The position numbers and the translations under genes were made by a program. Shown here one piece after another: positions 38,612-48,910 of a stretch of 64,000 nt of DNA (its first letter is position 1; each line of letters opens with the position of its first letter). The stretch lies in assembly GCA_025655575.1 (NCBI GenBank), contig JAHXIP010000015.1:1-64000 (forward strand), given 5' to 3'. The stretch comes from Candidatus Thiodiazotropha sp. (ex Monitilora ramsayi). GTDB lineage: Bacteria > Pseudomonadota > Gammaproteobacteria > Chromatiales > Chromatiaceae. The notes under the pieces were generated by a model, which worked only from the letters and a program-made list of their open reading frames with translations, was not told where the DNA came from and did not search any database.

Positions 38612-39457
38612 TCAATCAAACAGAAACGACCGGGTATCACTTAAAGTACGATGTGCCCCATGGCATCTGGCGCAGATGATCACGGCGGCCTCGCCCAGCT
38701 TCCTGCCTGTCGATTTTAGCTGTTGCCGGGTCAGTGCCTCATCCAGCTCATCAAGCGTTTGGTTGCTGGCGTCGCCGAGTATCCGCTGACGAGGCAGCTC
38801 ATCTTTGTGACAGGACTCGCAGCTCTCCGCCAATCGATGCAGTTGTCCCCTGAGATCTTGGGAAGCCTTCGCCGCACGTGCCCAACGATTGTCTTCACTG
38901 GCGATCTTGATGCGGTTGACAGTTTTGGACAGGGTGTCCATATGCGTGTCGTAATTCTTCAATACACCCTGTTCGTCAGCAATCTCGATGCCGCTAAAAT
39001 CCGGTGAGCGGTACCGGAGTGCAGCAAGCGCTCGATATTCCCGATGACAGTTTCGGCAGTTGCGCTGAAGTCGTGAAACTGCACGGGTTACAGTTTTGAA
39101 GTCACCAGACCGGGCTGCAGTTTCCAATTGAGTGGCCTCATCGAGCTCAATTTCATCTCGCCACTCGGGTACCATTTCTGGCAGCTTGCGAAAATGTTTG
39201 ACGAACTTGTCGCTCCACTTCCGGGTCAAGGCCAGATCCTGCTCCGCGGCATACTCGTCTATAGCCTGCAACTCCCGACGCAGGGCGAACATGGTGTGAA
39301 GCCAGACCTGTCTTTTGTTGACAGGTTTGTACCACTGGGAAAGGGAGTCGGGCAGCAGTGTGATGCTGCGTTCCTCTTCCGCAATGGATTGATTGCTCTG
39401 ACTCGTCAGCAGGAGGGTGAAGATGCCAACGAGCCAGAACTGATTTCGATAGGTCAT
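38612..39457 (-). CDS. Triheme c-type cytochrome of unknown family
   Basis: A 281-residue periplasmic protein with a signal peptide (cleavage near SIAEE, about residue 26). Its three heme sites are CRNCH (134-138), CESCH (213-217) and CARCH (262-266). Between them are helical stretches (RRELQAIDEYAAEQD, KTVNRIKIASEDNRW) similar to cytochrome c'-type bundles, which suggests a duplicated c'-like fold plus a tail heme. It lies between the cupredoxin and the diheme protein in the nirS operon, so electron transfer to or from NirS is likely (inference). Confidence 0.72.
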   Translation of the reverse strand: MTYRNQFWLVGIFTLLLTSQSNQSIAEEERSITLLPDSLSQWYKPVNKRQVWLHTMFALRRELQAIDEYAAEQDLALTRKWSDKFVKHFRKLPEMVPEWRDEIELDEATQLETAARSGDFKTVTRAVSRLQRNCRNCHREYRALAALRYRSPDFSGIEIADEQGVLKNYDTHMDTLSKTVNRIKIASEDNRWARAAKASQDLRGQLHRLAESCESCHKDELPRQRILGDASNQTLDELDEALTRQQLKSTGRKLGEAAVIICARCHGAHRTLSDTRSFLFD

Positions 39458-39556
39458 TTTTTCTTTGTTTTTCCTGCTGGACGGAGTCGATTGATCGCGT
39501 GGTCGATTAAGGCTGAATTGAAAACCACTCTCAATCTGACAGACACGGATGCCTGG

Positions 39557-39889
39557 CTATTCTACAACGTGTACGACACCCTTCATCTGGTGGCTTTCGT
39601 GGTGGGGCTCACAGATATAGTGGTAGCTGCCCGGTTTATCGAAGATGCGTTCCCTGACGTCGCCGGGAAAGAAGTAGTCGCCGGGCTCTTCACCCAGGAC
39701 TTTAAACCAGGCACTGTGATACTGGCGTTTTTCATGATTTTCCCAGCGCACGGTGGTACCGACTTTAACGGTGATCTCCTCCGGCTGGAATTTGTAGTCT
39801 TTCGCAATGACCGTGACAGCCTCTCCGGCCAAGGCATATTGCGCAACAAACAGCCATAACAGCAGCAGGATTATGTTATTTCGAAACAT
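39557..39889 (-). CDS. Plastocyanin/pseudoazurin-like cupredoxin
   Basis: A 110-residue blue-copper-type protein with a signal peptide (cleavage about 21) and a beta-barrel. The likely type 1 copper ligands are His 58 (KRQYHSAWF), Cys 93, His 96 or 97, and Met 102 (CEPHHESHQMKG). Such proteins donate electrons to nitrite reductases. It lies 53 bp after the NirT-fusion gene in the nirS operon, consistent with a donor role, since no nirM cytochrome c551 gene is seen beside nirS. Confidence 0.85.
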   Translation of the reverse strand: MFRNNIILLLLWLFVAQYALAGEAVTVIAKDYKFQPEEITVKVGTTVRWENHEKRQYHSAWFKVLGEEPGDYFFPGDVRERIFDKPGSYHYICEPHHESHQMKGVVHVVE

Positions 39890-39942
39890 AATGGATACCT
39901 CCGTTTGTCGTTTCCGTATCCCTGGTGCGGAGGGCAGGGCGG

Positions 39943-42732
39943 TTACTGCGCCACGGCGTTGATCTCCGCATCCGGGTTATCCAACCCCAGTTTATAGCCG
40001 AGTGAGACGTGATGGAAGCGGCTGTTGGTATAGTCATCGTGGATCGCGAATCCGAAATTGTAAACTGTCCCTTTTTCGATGTTCACATCGCCGGATAGTT
40101 CAGATTTCAGCTTGCGCTTGAAGGTGACGGTCCAATAGCCTGCCTCCTCCTTGATGCTCCCCTGTAGTGCCTGGCCACCCTTCATGACGCGTTGCTCCAG
40201 GACGTATCCGTTCTCCACATTGCCAGTGCCGCTGCTAATCCGTATCAGATCCATGGTTTTATGGGCGTCGAGTTCCGCCTGCATGGCGGCAGCGTCTTTC
40301 AGCTTGTCCCAGCCGCCCAGTTTTTTACCACGCCGGCCCTTCTCTTCGACCTTGGTGCGTGACTCCTTGATGTATTTGGTCACACCCTGGCTGAAGTCGA
40401 GTGACAGGCCGGATGCCACGGGGTCATCAGGATGACCGGGCATGGTTCGCAGATCTTCATGGCAGGTGCCCCAACAGCCGGCCTGAGAGGCATACTCGAG
40501 CTCGTCAGTTGCCAGCATAAACGCCAGCTTTACCTGATTGTCGGGATCCATTTTTCCACCATCGACGAAAGGAATGGGCACATGCTCGGTGCCCTCCCAT
40601 TGGAATCGCAGATAGAGGTTTTCTTCATCGTGGGTCGCTTGTACCGCGACAGGAATCGATGCACGTTTTCCTTCAGGTGGTGTTGGTTCTGCCTTCTGAC
40701 CAGTCACCATCTTTTTACCCATGTCTGCCAACTCTTTTTCGTGGCAGACTGTACAGCGGTCACCGGCACGGAAGGGGCGGGCACCACCATGATATTTGCC
40801 CACAAGGGTCCACTCCATGGAGGTCTGGCCGGGATAGAAGAGTGTGATCTGGCGCTCTCCCGCCTTCGACCAATCCACCCCGCCGTCCACATCGCCCCCG
40901 GCGGATGCCGCGGCCTTCTGTGGTGCCGCTGCAGTCGCGACAGGTGCGGTAACCTTCGCTTTCACCGCATTGATCTCAGTCTGGTCGTTGTCCAGTGCGA
41001 GCTTATAGCCCAGTGAGACGTGGTGAAAACGTGTATTGGTAAAGTCGTCATGGATGGCGAAACCAAAGTTGTAGACGGTGCCAGGCTCCAGTGAGATGTC
41101 ACCTGCGCCTTCGGATTTCAGGGGCCGTCTGATTTCAACGGTCCAGATCCCCGCTTCCAGCCAGCCCTGGGCGTCCACCTTGCCGCCGTCGTCCATGATA
41201 CGCTGCTCAAGCACATAGCCGTTTTCAGTGCTGCCGCTGCTGTTCCAGCGGACCAGATCCATATATTTATGTGCCTCTCTCTCCGTCTGAATGGCCGCGT
41301 CGTCCTTCAGCTTGTCCCAGCCGCCGAGTTTCTTGCCGCGCCGGCCCTTCTCCTCGACCTTGGTGCGTGACTCCTTGATATATTTGGTCACACCATTGGA
41401 GAGATCCAACTTGAGACCGGCTGCAGCAGCATCTTCGGGATGACCCGGCATGGTCCTTAAGTCTTCATGACAGGTCCCCCAGCAACCGGCCTGGGAGGCA
41501 TACTCCACCTCATCCGTCGCCAGCATCAGGGCCAGTTTGACCTGGTTGTCGGGATCCATCTTACCGCCTTCCACAAAGGGGACAGGGACGTGCTCGGTAT
41601 CTTCCCACTGGAAGCGCAGATAGAGATTCTCATCATCATGGGCGGCCTGAACCGTCACAGGGATCGAACCTCGCTTGCCAACGGGTGGCGTCGGCTCTGC
41701 CTTCTGCCCGGTAACCATCTTTTTGCCCATGTCGGCAGTCTCTTTGTCGTGGCAGACTGTGCAGCGATCACCGGCACGGAAAGGTCTGGCGCCACCATGG
41801 TACTTACCCACCAGGGTCCACTCCATGGAGGTTTGTCCGGGATAGAAGAGGGTGATCAGACGTTCGGGGGATCCGCTCCAATCGACACCAAAGCCTTGGG
41901 TGGCAGCAACCGGTGCGGCGCCGGCTCCAGTGTCCGGTGATTTGGCAGCTGCAAGGGCCTGAGCCACGGCGGCATCGATTTTCTTCTGCGTTGCCAATGC
42001 CTGTGCCTTGCGGCGATCACGCTCTTTTTGAGCGGCTTCCTGACTCGCTGCTTCTTCCTCAGCCTCTGCGGCTTCGGCACTTGCAAGTCCGGCTATGAAT
42101 GATTCCGGTATCTCAGATTTATAAGCCTCGATGGGTTTTGCCCACTCCTCAAGCTCCTCCTCACTGATCTCCTTATGTACCGGTTTGTGTGCGATACCTT
42201 TGTGACAATCGATGCAGGTGTTGCCATTCTCCATGGCAAAGACATGCTGATTGCGGGCACGCGGTTTTTGCCTTTCAGGATTCATCGTATCCCAATCGTG
42301 GCAATTACGGCACTCTCTCGAATCTGTCTCTTTCATGGCCTGCCACACGCGGCGGGCCATGGTCAGCCGATGCTCTTCAAACTTCTCCGGGGTATCAACT
42401 GTCCCCATGATTTTGTGCCAGATTTCGTTACTGGCCTTTATTTTCCTGACGATCTTATGAACCCAGGGGCGGGGGACATGGCAGTCCGGGCAGCCTGCGC
42501 CTACGCCACTGCGGTTTCCGTCGTGTACCGTGCCTTTGAACTCCTGATAGACGGTTTCTTCCATCTCATGGCAGGAGATACAGAACTCCATGGTATTGGT
42601 GGCTTCCATTACGGTATTGAAGCCACCCCAGAGTATGACGCCGATGACCATGAATAGGACCGCACCACCCAGTGTCGCGCCAAAGGCGACTTTGCGTGAA
42701 AGTAGGCTTTTGAATAAAGACTGCTGATGCAT
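39943..42732 (-). CDS. NapC/NirT tetraheme cytochrome fused to two EB_dh-like heme domains
   Basis: A 929-residue protein. Residues 15-37 form a membrane anchor. Residues 40-190 are a NapC/NirT quinol-oxidising module with four hemes: CISCH (51-55), CPDCH (81-85), CRNCH (141-145) and CIDCH (173-177). An Ala/Glu/Lys-rich linker spans about 210-280. Two tandem copies of an ethylbenzene-dehydrogenase-gamma-like heme domain follow (about 283-598 and 618-929), sharing long identical stretches. Each has one CTVCH (324-328; 660-664) and an unusual CWGTCH (417-422; 753-758). The gene follows nirS on the same strand and probably carries electrons from quinol to periplasmic nitrite reduction. Typical NirT has about 200 residues. 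Confidence 0.85.
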   Translation of the reverse strand: MHQQSLFKSLLSRKVAFGATLGGAVLFMVIGVILWGGFNTVMEATNTMEFCISCHEMEETVYQEFKGTVHDGNRSGVGAGCPDCHVPRPWVHKIVRKIKASNEIWHKIMGTVDTPEKFEEHRLTMARRVWQAMKETDSRECRNCHDWDTMNPERQKPRARNQHVFAMENGNTCIDCHKGIAHKPVHKEISEEELEEWAKPIEAYKSEIPESFIAGLASAEAAEAEEEAASQEAAQKERDRRKAQALATQKKIDAAVAQALAAAKSPDTGAGAAPVAATQGFGVDWSGSPERLITLFYPGQTSMEWTLVGKYHGGARPFRAGDRCTVCHDKETADMGKKMVTGQKAEPTPPVGKRGSIPVTVQAAHDDENLYLRFQWEDTEHVPVPFVEGGKMDPDNQVKLALMLATDEVEYASQAGCWGTCHEDLRTMPGHPEDAAAAGLKLDLSNGVTKYIKESRTKVEEKGRRGKKLGGWDKLKDDAAIQTEREAHKYMDLVRWNSSGSTENGYVLEQRIMDDGGKVDAQGWLEAGIWTVEIRRPLKSEGAGDISLEPGTVYNFGFAIHDDFTNTRFHHVSLGYKLALDNDQTEINAVKAKVTAPVATAAAPQKAAASAGGDVDGGVDWSKAGERQITLFYPGQTSMEWTLVGKYHGGARPFRAGDRCTVCHEKELADMGKKMVTGQKAEPTPPEGKRASIPVAVQATHDEENLYLRFQWEGTEHVPIPFVDGGKMDPDNQVKLAFMLATDELEYASQAGCWGTCHEDLRTMPGHPDDPVASGLSLDFSQGVTKYIKESRTKVEEKGRRGKKLGGWDKLKDAAAMQAELDAHKTMDLIRISSGTGNVENGYVLEQRVMKGGQALQGSIKEEAGYWTVTFKRKLKSELSGDVNIEKGTVYNFGFAIHDDYTNSRFHHVSLGYKLGLDNPDAEINAVAQ

Positions 42733-42768
42733 CGGATAACCCCGTTCAGGTCACAATGGTCAGGTGAT

Positions 42769-42841
42769 ACACCATCCTGGAATAGGGATGGTGTGGAATT
42801 TGGTTGATAAGGCGGACATGGGGCACAGCCACATGTCCGCC
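42769..42841 (-). promoter_or_regulatory. Two hairpins between nirS and the nirT fusion
   Basis: Two strong inverted repeats lie in the 144-bp gap: GGCGGACATG / CATGTCCGCC (42811-42820 with 42832-42841) and ACACCATCC / GGATGGTGT (42769-42777 with 42786-42794). Neither is followed by a T-run on the minus strand. They may stabilise the nirS mRNA or reduce read-through into nirT. Confidence 0.6.
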
Positions 42842-42876
42842 TAATCTTCAGTTACATGCGTGTAACTAACCGATCA

Positions 42877-44526
42877 TCAGGTGACGTGATTGATGCGGTT
42901 ATGCACGTTGAACTTGCCGGTAGGTGCGAACAGACCTTTGACGCGCGCCTTCTCTTTGAGAGTCTTGGCGTCGAAGATGATGATCTCACCATTAGGCTCC
43001 TTACTGTCCTTACGGTTCCAGACAGAGGTCCAGACCTCAGAACCATCGTTGTTGAACTCGATATGTACCGCGGCATAGCCGGGCTTATCGGTCAGGCGGA
43101 TGGTTTTGACGATCTCGCGGGTCTTCTTATCGATGACCTGGATCGACTGCTGAACTTCAGGCTCAGGATGCTTGGTCTGGTCGGCCCAGACGAAGTCGCT
43201 CTTGGGATGAGTCCGGATGAATACACCGGGGCCATCGGTCTCGGTTTCGTAGCAGACTTTCCATGCCTGATCGGGATGACCCTTGGGATCGTTACCCCAG
43301 GCAGTGACCTTGCCGACACCAAGATGCACGGTGCCACCGACAGGACCACACTTCGGATCGATCCAGTTGGCGCCCGGACCGGGATGCGGCAGCTTGTCAA
43401 CGTCAATCAGCTTGGTGAGCTTCTGGGTTTCGGTGTCTACAACAACCATCTTGTTGGAGGCGTTGGCAGCGATCTGGAAATAACGACCAGTCGGATCGTA
43501 GAAACCGTCATGCAGGAACTTGGCGGTATCCATCTTGGTGATCTTCAGGTTCGCGATATCGCTGTAATCCACCTGCCACATCTGGCCCAGCTCCTTCATG
43601 GAGACCAGCCAGCTTGGGCTGTTAGGCGTATCGTAGATAGCCGCCACACGGGACTCGTTGACATATTCACCGTCCACATTCACACCACGGGCGGAGACCA
43701 CTTTCAACGGTTCCATGGTCATGGCGTCGGCGATGACGAAGTGAGGTGGCCAATAACCACCGCCGACCACGTACTTGCCATCACCGGATACGGCGACGTC
43801 ACGTGCGTCATAGGCGATCTGTACTTCGGCAACCTTCATCTTGTCAGGTGTCTGCCACAGATCGATCTTGGTCAGCTTGCCGTCACGGCCCTGGGTATAC
43901 CAGAAACGGCCGGGATTTTTAGCATGCAGCGTGTTGTGATGCTCGGCGGCTTTCAGTACATGTACCGCATAGCCGGTGGGTACGTGAGCAACCACCTCTT
44001 TTTTGTCACCGTCGATTACCGCTACCTTACCTACATCACGCTCGATGACCAGGAAGAAGTTTTCCCAGTTACGCCCATGCATTGGTTTGGTGGGATAATC
44101 TTTAGGTTCTACAAAGACTTTGTGGCGCTCTTTCATCAGTGCCAGGGACATCTCAGGTGGAATGGGTGCTTCCATCTGAATGTAGGTGGCCATCTTCTTG
44201 ATCTCATCAGCTGTCATGATATCGTCGAAGTTGTTCATGCCGCCTTCGGTGCCGAACTTGATGATTTTTTCTAAGCGTTCTTGTCCCAGCTTCTGCGTAT
44301 TCTTTGGTTCCAGACTCTTACCTGTCGCGCCCTTACGCAGGGTGCCATGGCAGCCTGCACAACGCTGGAAGTAGGTAGTCTTGGATGCTTCGAAGTCTGC
44401 TTCGCTGAGAGTTGGCGTGGCTGCTTGGGCGGATAACCCTAAGCCACTGATGGATATGCCGATTGCCATTGATAGTGCACTTGCGTTTAAAATAGAGTGT
44501 GCGCCTGGCCGGGAACTTTTGATCAT
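42877..44526 (-). CDS. nirS: Cytochrome cd1 nitrite reductase NirS
   Basis: A 549-residue periplasmic enzyme reducing nitrite to NO. It has a Sec signal peptide (cleavage near AQAA, about 35), a cytochrome c domain with CAGCH (56-60), and a heme d1 propeller with HPGPGANWIDPKCGPVGG and the C-terminal GKFNVHNRINHVT seen in NirS. ATG 44526 has GGAGG 8 bases upstream; the frame is open to 44559 but those residues lack sense. A Dnr box lies 67 bp before the start. The biosynthesis genes for its cofactor are 12 kb away on the other strand. A 472-codon antisense frame inside it is a codon-bias artefact. Confidence 0.96.
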   Translation of the reverse strand: MIKSSRPGAHSILNASALSMAIGISISGLGLSAQAATPTLSEADFEASKTTYFQRCAGCHGTLRKGATGKSLEPKNTQKLGQERLEKIIKFGTEGGMNNFDDIMTADEIKKMATYIQMEAPIPPEMSLALMKERHKVFVEPKDYPTKPMHGRNWENFFLVIERDVGKVAVIDGDKKEVVAHVPTGYAVHVLKAAEHHNTLHAKNPGRFWYTQGRDGKLTKIDLWQTPDKMKVAEVQIAYDARDVAVSGDGKYVVGGGYWPPHFVIADAMTMEPLKVVSARGVNVDGEYVNESRVAAIYDTPNSPSWLVSMKELGQMWQVDYSDIANLKITKMDTAKFLHDGFYDPTGRYFQIAANASNKMVVVDTETQKLTKLIDVDKLPHPGPGANWIDPKCGPVGGTVHLGVGKVTAWGNDPKGHPDQAWKVCYETETDGPGVFIRTHPKSDFVWADQTKHPEPEVQQSIQVIDKKTREIVKTIRLTDKPGYAAVHIEFNNDGSEVWTSVWNRKDSKEPNGEIIIFDAKTLKEKARVKGLFAPTGKFNVHNRINHVT

Positions 44527-44592
44527 TGGAGAAATCCTCCCTTCTTGTCGATTACGCACGACAGATTAAGCTCTTGGTTGGGCGTACTCACC

Positions 44593-44606
44593 TTGACAAA
44601 TGTCAA
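44593..44606. promoter_or_regulatory. Dnr box upstream of nirS
   Basis: TTGACAAATGTCAA is a perfect TTGAC-N4-GTCAA palindrome, 67 bp from the nirS ATG. It lies 175 bp from the divergent hemerythrin gene and could serve it too. Confidence 0.88.
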
Positions 44607-44781
44607 ATCAAAAAAAGTCGAATTCCCCGATAGTTTGAACCATAAGAGAATACTGATTCGAATCGGTGCGGATCATGGGCCACCTCGATTGGCAGATGGG
44701 TTGATTCAGTTTGGTCGCGCAAGCCTGATATGATGCTGCCGCATACCATTATTTCATTCGACATGCCTGGGGATAACCACC

Positions 44782-45348
44782 ATGCGCAATAGCTTACAGA
44801 CCTTTGGTCTCTCCCTGTTTATCGTACTGGCCTTCCTGGTTATCGGTATCGGCTTCCTGTTCGGTATCGACAACCCGATTCCGTGGATCATGATTGCTAT
44901 TCTTCTGGTACTGCCTGTCATCCACAAAAAAATGACATCTCGAAAATTTGTCTCCTGGGATAACAGTCTAAGTGTCGGTATTACAGTGATAGATGAGGAG
45001 CATCAAAAACTCTTAACACTGATCAACAATCTGCAAACGGCCGTTCTCTACCCGACCGGTGAGTCCTTCGAACGCCAGGCATTGAGTGAACTGGTTGACT
45101 ACACCAAGTATCATTTTGAGCGTGAAGAGAAGCTGATGCAGGACAATGGCTATCCCGAATACGAGCAGCATAAGCAGCAGCATGAGGAGATGATTGCAAA
45201 AGTGTCCGCCTTCTTGTCATCGTATGAAAAGGATCGGGAAGGCACGGTTGATGAGCTCACGAGCTTTCTCAAGACATGGCTGATCGACCATATTGCGGGC
45301 ACTGACCAAAGATATAGCCAGTTTCTACAGGATAAAGGTGTTCATTAA
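44782..45348 (+). CDS. Membrane-anchored bacteriohemerythrin
   Basis: A 188-residue protein with two N-terminal helices (about 5-30 and 33-50), then a hemerythrin domain. Diiron ligands are visible in DEEHQKL, YHFEREEKLM, YEQHKQQHEEM and WLIDHIAGTDQRY. Hemerythrins bind oxygen and some also bind or scavenge NO. The gene is divergent from nirS and could take part in NO or oxygen handling at the membrane (inference). Confidence 0.88.
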   Translation: MRNSLQTFGLSLFIVLAFLVIGIGFLFGIDNPIPWIMIAILLVLPVIHKKMTSRKFVSWDNSLSVGITVIDEEHQKLLTLINNLQTAVLYPTGESFERQALSELVDYTKYHFEREEKLMQDNGYPEYEQHKQQHEEMIAKVSAFLSSYEKDREGTVDELTSFLKTWLIDHIAGTDQRYSQFLQDKGVH

Positions 45349-45409
45349 AGAGATTCGATGGTTTTTTCGGACTGATCTCTTTAGGGCCTGTCAATGCTAA
45401 TGGTGTGAT

Positions 45410-45595
45410 ATGCAGGTGAACTGTCTCTACTGTGGTGAGTTGATTGCGGATGATGTCGATCACTGCCCAAAATGCGGTGCGCCATCCCATTTTCAGAAAA
45501 CCGGGTTCAGATTGGGTGCAAGGGCAAAGTTCCTGCTGATCTTTTTTGTCTTCTCCATTGCGTCATTAGTTATTGCTGTCTTGTTGCCAAGATAG
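45410..45595 (+). CDS. Small zinc-ribbon membrane protein
   Basis: A 61-residue protein with an N-terminal zinc ribbon (CLYCGELIADDVDHCPKCG, two CXXC pairs) and one C-terminal membrane helix (about 39-58). No function is known for such short proteins. It lies between the hemerythrin and a DUF2189-like membrane protein on the same strand. Confidence 0.7.
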   Translation: MQVNCLYCGELIADDVDHCPKCGAPSHFQKTGFRLGARAKFLLIFFVFSIASLVIAVLLPR

Positions 45596-45677
45596 GGAGA
45601 GCACATCACACAGCGCTTTTGCATTGGGACCGGGGTTGTTAGCGGTCAAAATAATTATCAACAACTCCAGAAGATGA

Positions 45678-46442
45678 GTGGAACCATTGAATAACTCAGG
45701 ACTGCACCCCAAAAAGCTAGAAATTTCAGATATATCTGCTGCTATCAGGTCGGGGTGGGATACCTATAATAAAACTCTCCTGCCCAGCATGGCCTATGCC
45801 TCAGTTGCAGCTGTGATTGGACTCCTGCTCCTCTACAATGTCGGCTCATTCGGCTTTTCACCGATGTCTCTTCCATTTGCCGGCGGTTTCATGTTGATAG
45901 CACCGGCAATGTTGACCGGTTTTTTTCAACTCGCATTAATGACATCGACGGGTGAAAAAACAGGCGTATCGACACCTTTTATTGCATTTCTACGTACACC
46001 ATTACAGACATGGATGATAGCGTTCTTCTGCGCCTTTATCTTTTTAATCTGGATTACCGATGCGGGGGTGCTCTACAGCTTCATCATTGGTGGCGTCCAC
46101 ATTCCCTATGAACTCCCCTGGTTGCTGAAGGCCGATGAAAATATCATCAGCTTCTGGTTTTGGGGTGCACTCATGGGGTCAGTGCTGGCATTTATCATCT
46201 TCTGCGTTTCAGCTTTTTCCGTACCCATCCTCTTTGAGGGAAGGGGCACCTTGGTACAAGCAGTTCATGCCAGTGTACGTGCCGTCTTCAAAAGCTTCGT
46301 TACGGCCATGTTTTGGGCGGCGCTCCTCACTTTGTCCATCCTGATGGCGATTATTTTCCTGCCACTACTTTTACTGGTCCTGCCTGTCATGGCATATGCC
46401 AGCTTTGCCCTCTACCTTACTGCCTTTCCTCAGACGGACTGA
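45678..46442 (+). CDS. DUF2189-like polytopic membrane protein
   Basis: A 254-residue protein starting at GTG 45678, with a polar N-terminus and about six membrane helices. The segment FMLIAPAMLTGFFQLAL with the N-terminal DISAAIRSGWDTY pattern resembles DUF2189 proteins, which are often near cytochrome oxidase or denitrification genes. The function is unknown. The gene ends about 50 bp before the repeat carrying norCB copy 2. Confidence 0.68.
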   Translation: MEPLNNSGLHPKKLEISDISAAIRSGWDTYNKTLLPSMAYASVAAVIGLLLLYNVGSFGFSPMSLPFAGGFMLIAPAMLTGFFQLALMTSTGEKTGVSTPFIAFLRTPLQTWMIAFFCAFIFLIWITDAGVLYSFIIGGVHIPYELPWLLKADENIISFWFWGALMGSVLAFIIFCVSAFSVPILFEGRGTLVQAVHASVRAVFKSFVTAMFWAALLTLSILMAIIFLPLLLLVLPVMAYASFALYLTAFPQTD

Positions 46443-46496
46443 TTCTTCGAATAGTACTTGGTTGATGGGGCATCAGATGCCTCTTTCTAGACTCAT

Positions 46497-46510
46497 TTGA
46501 CCCATGTCAA
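46497..46510. promoter_or_regulatory. Dnr box upstream of norCB copy 2
   Basis: TTGACCCATGTCAA keeps both half-sites of the copy 1 box; only the spacer differs by one base. It lies 64 bp before norC. Confidence 0.88.
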
Positions 46511-46574
46511 GGTAGCGAGAGTTGACTGATTTCTAATAGCCGGGACCAAATCACGAAATCTTGGGAGGAGAGTG

Positions 46575-47027
46575 ATGGCACAGGCGTTCACGAAAGAGAT
46601 GTCGAGAAACATCTTTTATGGGGGGACAGCGTTTTTCTTTTTACTGTTTTTAGCCCTGACTTTTGATACCCACCTGGCGTTACCGGAGCGTGACAATCGA
46701 GCGGCACTGGACCCGGCCACGGAGCGTGGCCAGCTGATTGCCCAGGGCAAGCAGCTGTGGGAAGAGAACGACTGCATCGGCTGTCACACCCTGCTGGGCG
46801 AAGGGGCCTATTTTGCGCCGGAGCTGGGTAATGTCTACACGCGTTACGGCAGCAGCAAAGAGGCGATCATGGGATTTATCAAGGGGCGTCCGAAGGACGG
46901 CATCCCGGGCCGCCGCAGCATGCCCCAGTTCAACCTCAGTGATGAAGAGCTGGCCGCCATCGCAGAGTTTCTGCAATACGTCTCAGAGATCGACACGGCC
47001 AACTGGCCGCCGAACATCCAAGGCTAA
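46575..47027 (+). CDS. norC: Nitric oxide reductase subunit NorC (copy 2)
   Basis: A 150-residue protein identical to copy 1, with the membrane anchor and CIGCH heme site. This copy heads the fuller norCBEFQ-x-D arrangement, so it is probably the ancestral location, with copy 1 derived from it or kept identical by gene conversion (inference). Confidence 0.95.
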   Translation: MAQAFTKEMSRNIFYGGTAFFFLLFLALTFDTHLALPERDNRAALDPATERGQLIAQGKQLWEENDCIGCHTLLGEGAYFAPELGNVYTRYGSSKEAIMGFIKGRPKDGIPGRRSMPQFNLSDEELAAIAEFLQYVSEIDTANWPPNIQG

Positions 47028-48506
<1,479 letters not shown>

Positions 48507-48532
48507 GCCCACCAGCGAAATAGCAACCCCCT

Positions 48533-48573
48533 AACCGGACGGTGAGATGACCTCAAACCGTCCGGTTTTTTTT
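48533..48573 (+). terminator. Terminator of norCB copy 2
   Basis: The same stem (AACCGGACGG / CCGTCCGGTT) and eight T residues as in copy 1. It separates norCB from norEFQD. Confidence 0.9.
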
Positions 48574-48910
48574 CGTCTGGGTTTTTGGTGTAGGACTTTC
48601 CAGCAAAAAAAGATGCGTGGTGCTTGATAACGCAGAGATCGCGATGAAGCGCAGAGGTCGCAAAGCATCTCTACCCCTCAGTCTGAAACCTTTGTGATCT
48701 TTGCGTCGCTTTGCGCGCTTCGCGTTATAAGTGGTCTTTTGAGATGTAGATTGAGCCTTTTAATAAAATATTATTAGTAACCTGTTTTAGCTGAAGGTCC
48801 GGTAACCACAAACGCATGAGGTGATTAGCTTGATATTCATCAAGGTCAACGATGAGTGCTAATTTAACATTGTGCTCTGTCTGATTTCGCATCCGGGAGT
48901 GCACAGACCC
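48574..48910. other. Intergenic region before norE
   Basis: Holds the inverted GCAGAG/TTTGCG repeat (48628-48731) shared with copy 1, then about 100 bp of AT-rich sequence, and the FNR/Dnr box at 48830. No gene is seen. Confidence 0.6.
48830..48843. promoter_or_regulatory. FNR/Dnr box upstream of norE
   Basis: TTGATATTCATCAA is a perfect TTGAT-N4-ATCAA palindrome 67 bp before the norE ATG. Confidence 0.85.

Noticed and set aside
39128..39859. 243-codon plus-strand frame opposite the triheme cytochrome and cupredoxin genes
   Set aside because: Both minus-strand genes have signal peptides and heme or copper motifs; the plus frame has none.
42856..44274. 472-codon open frame on the plus strand across nirS
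   Set aside because: It is antisense to a clear nirS gene; the frame is kept open by codon bias and its translation has no protein family features.
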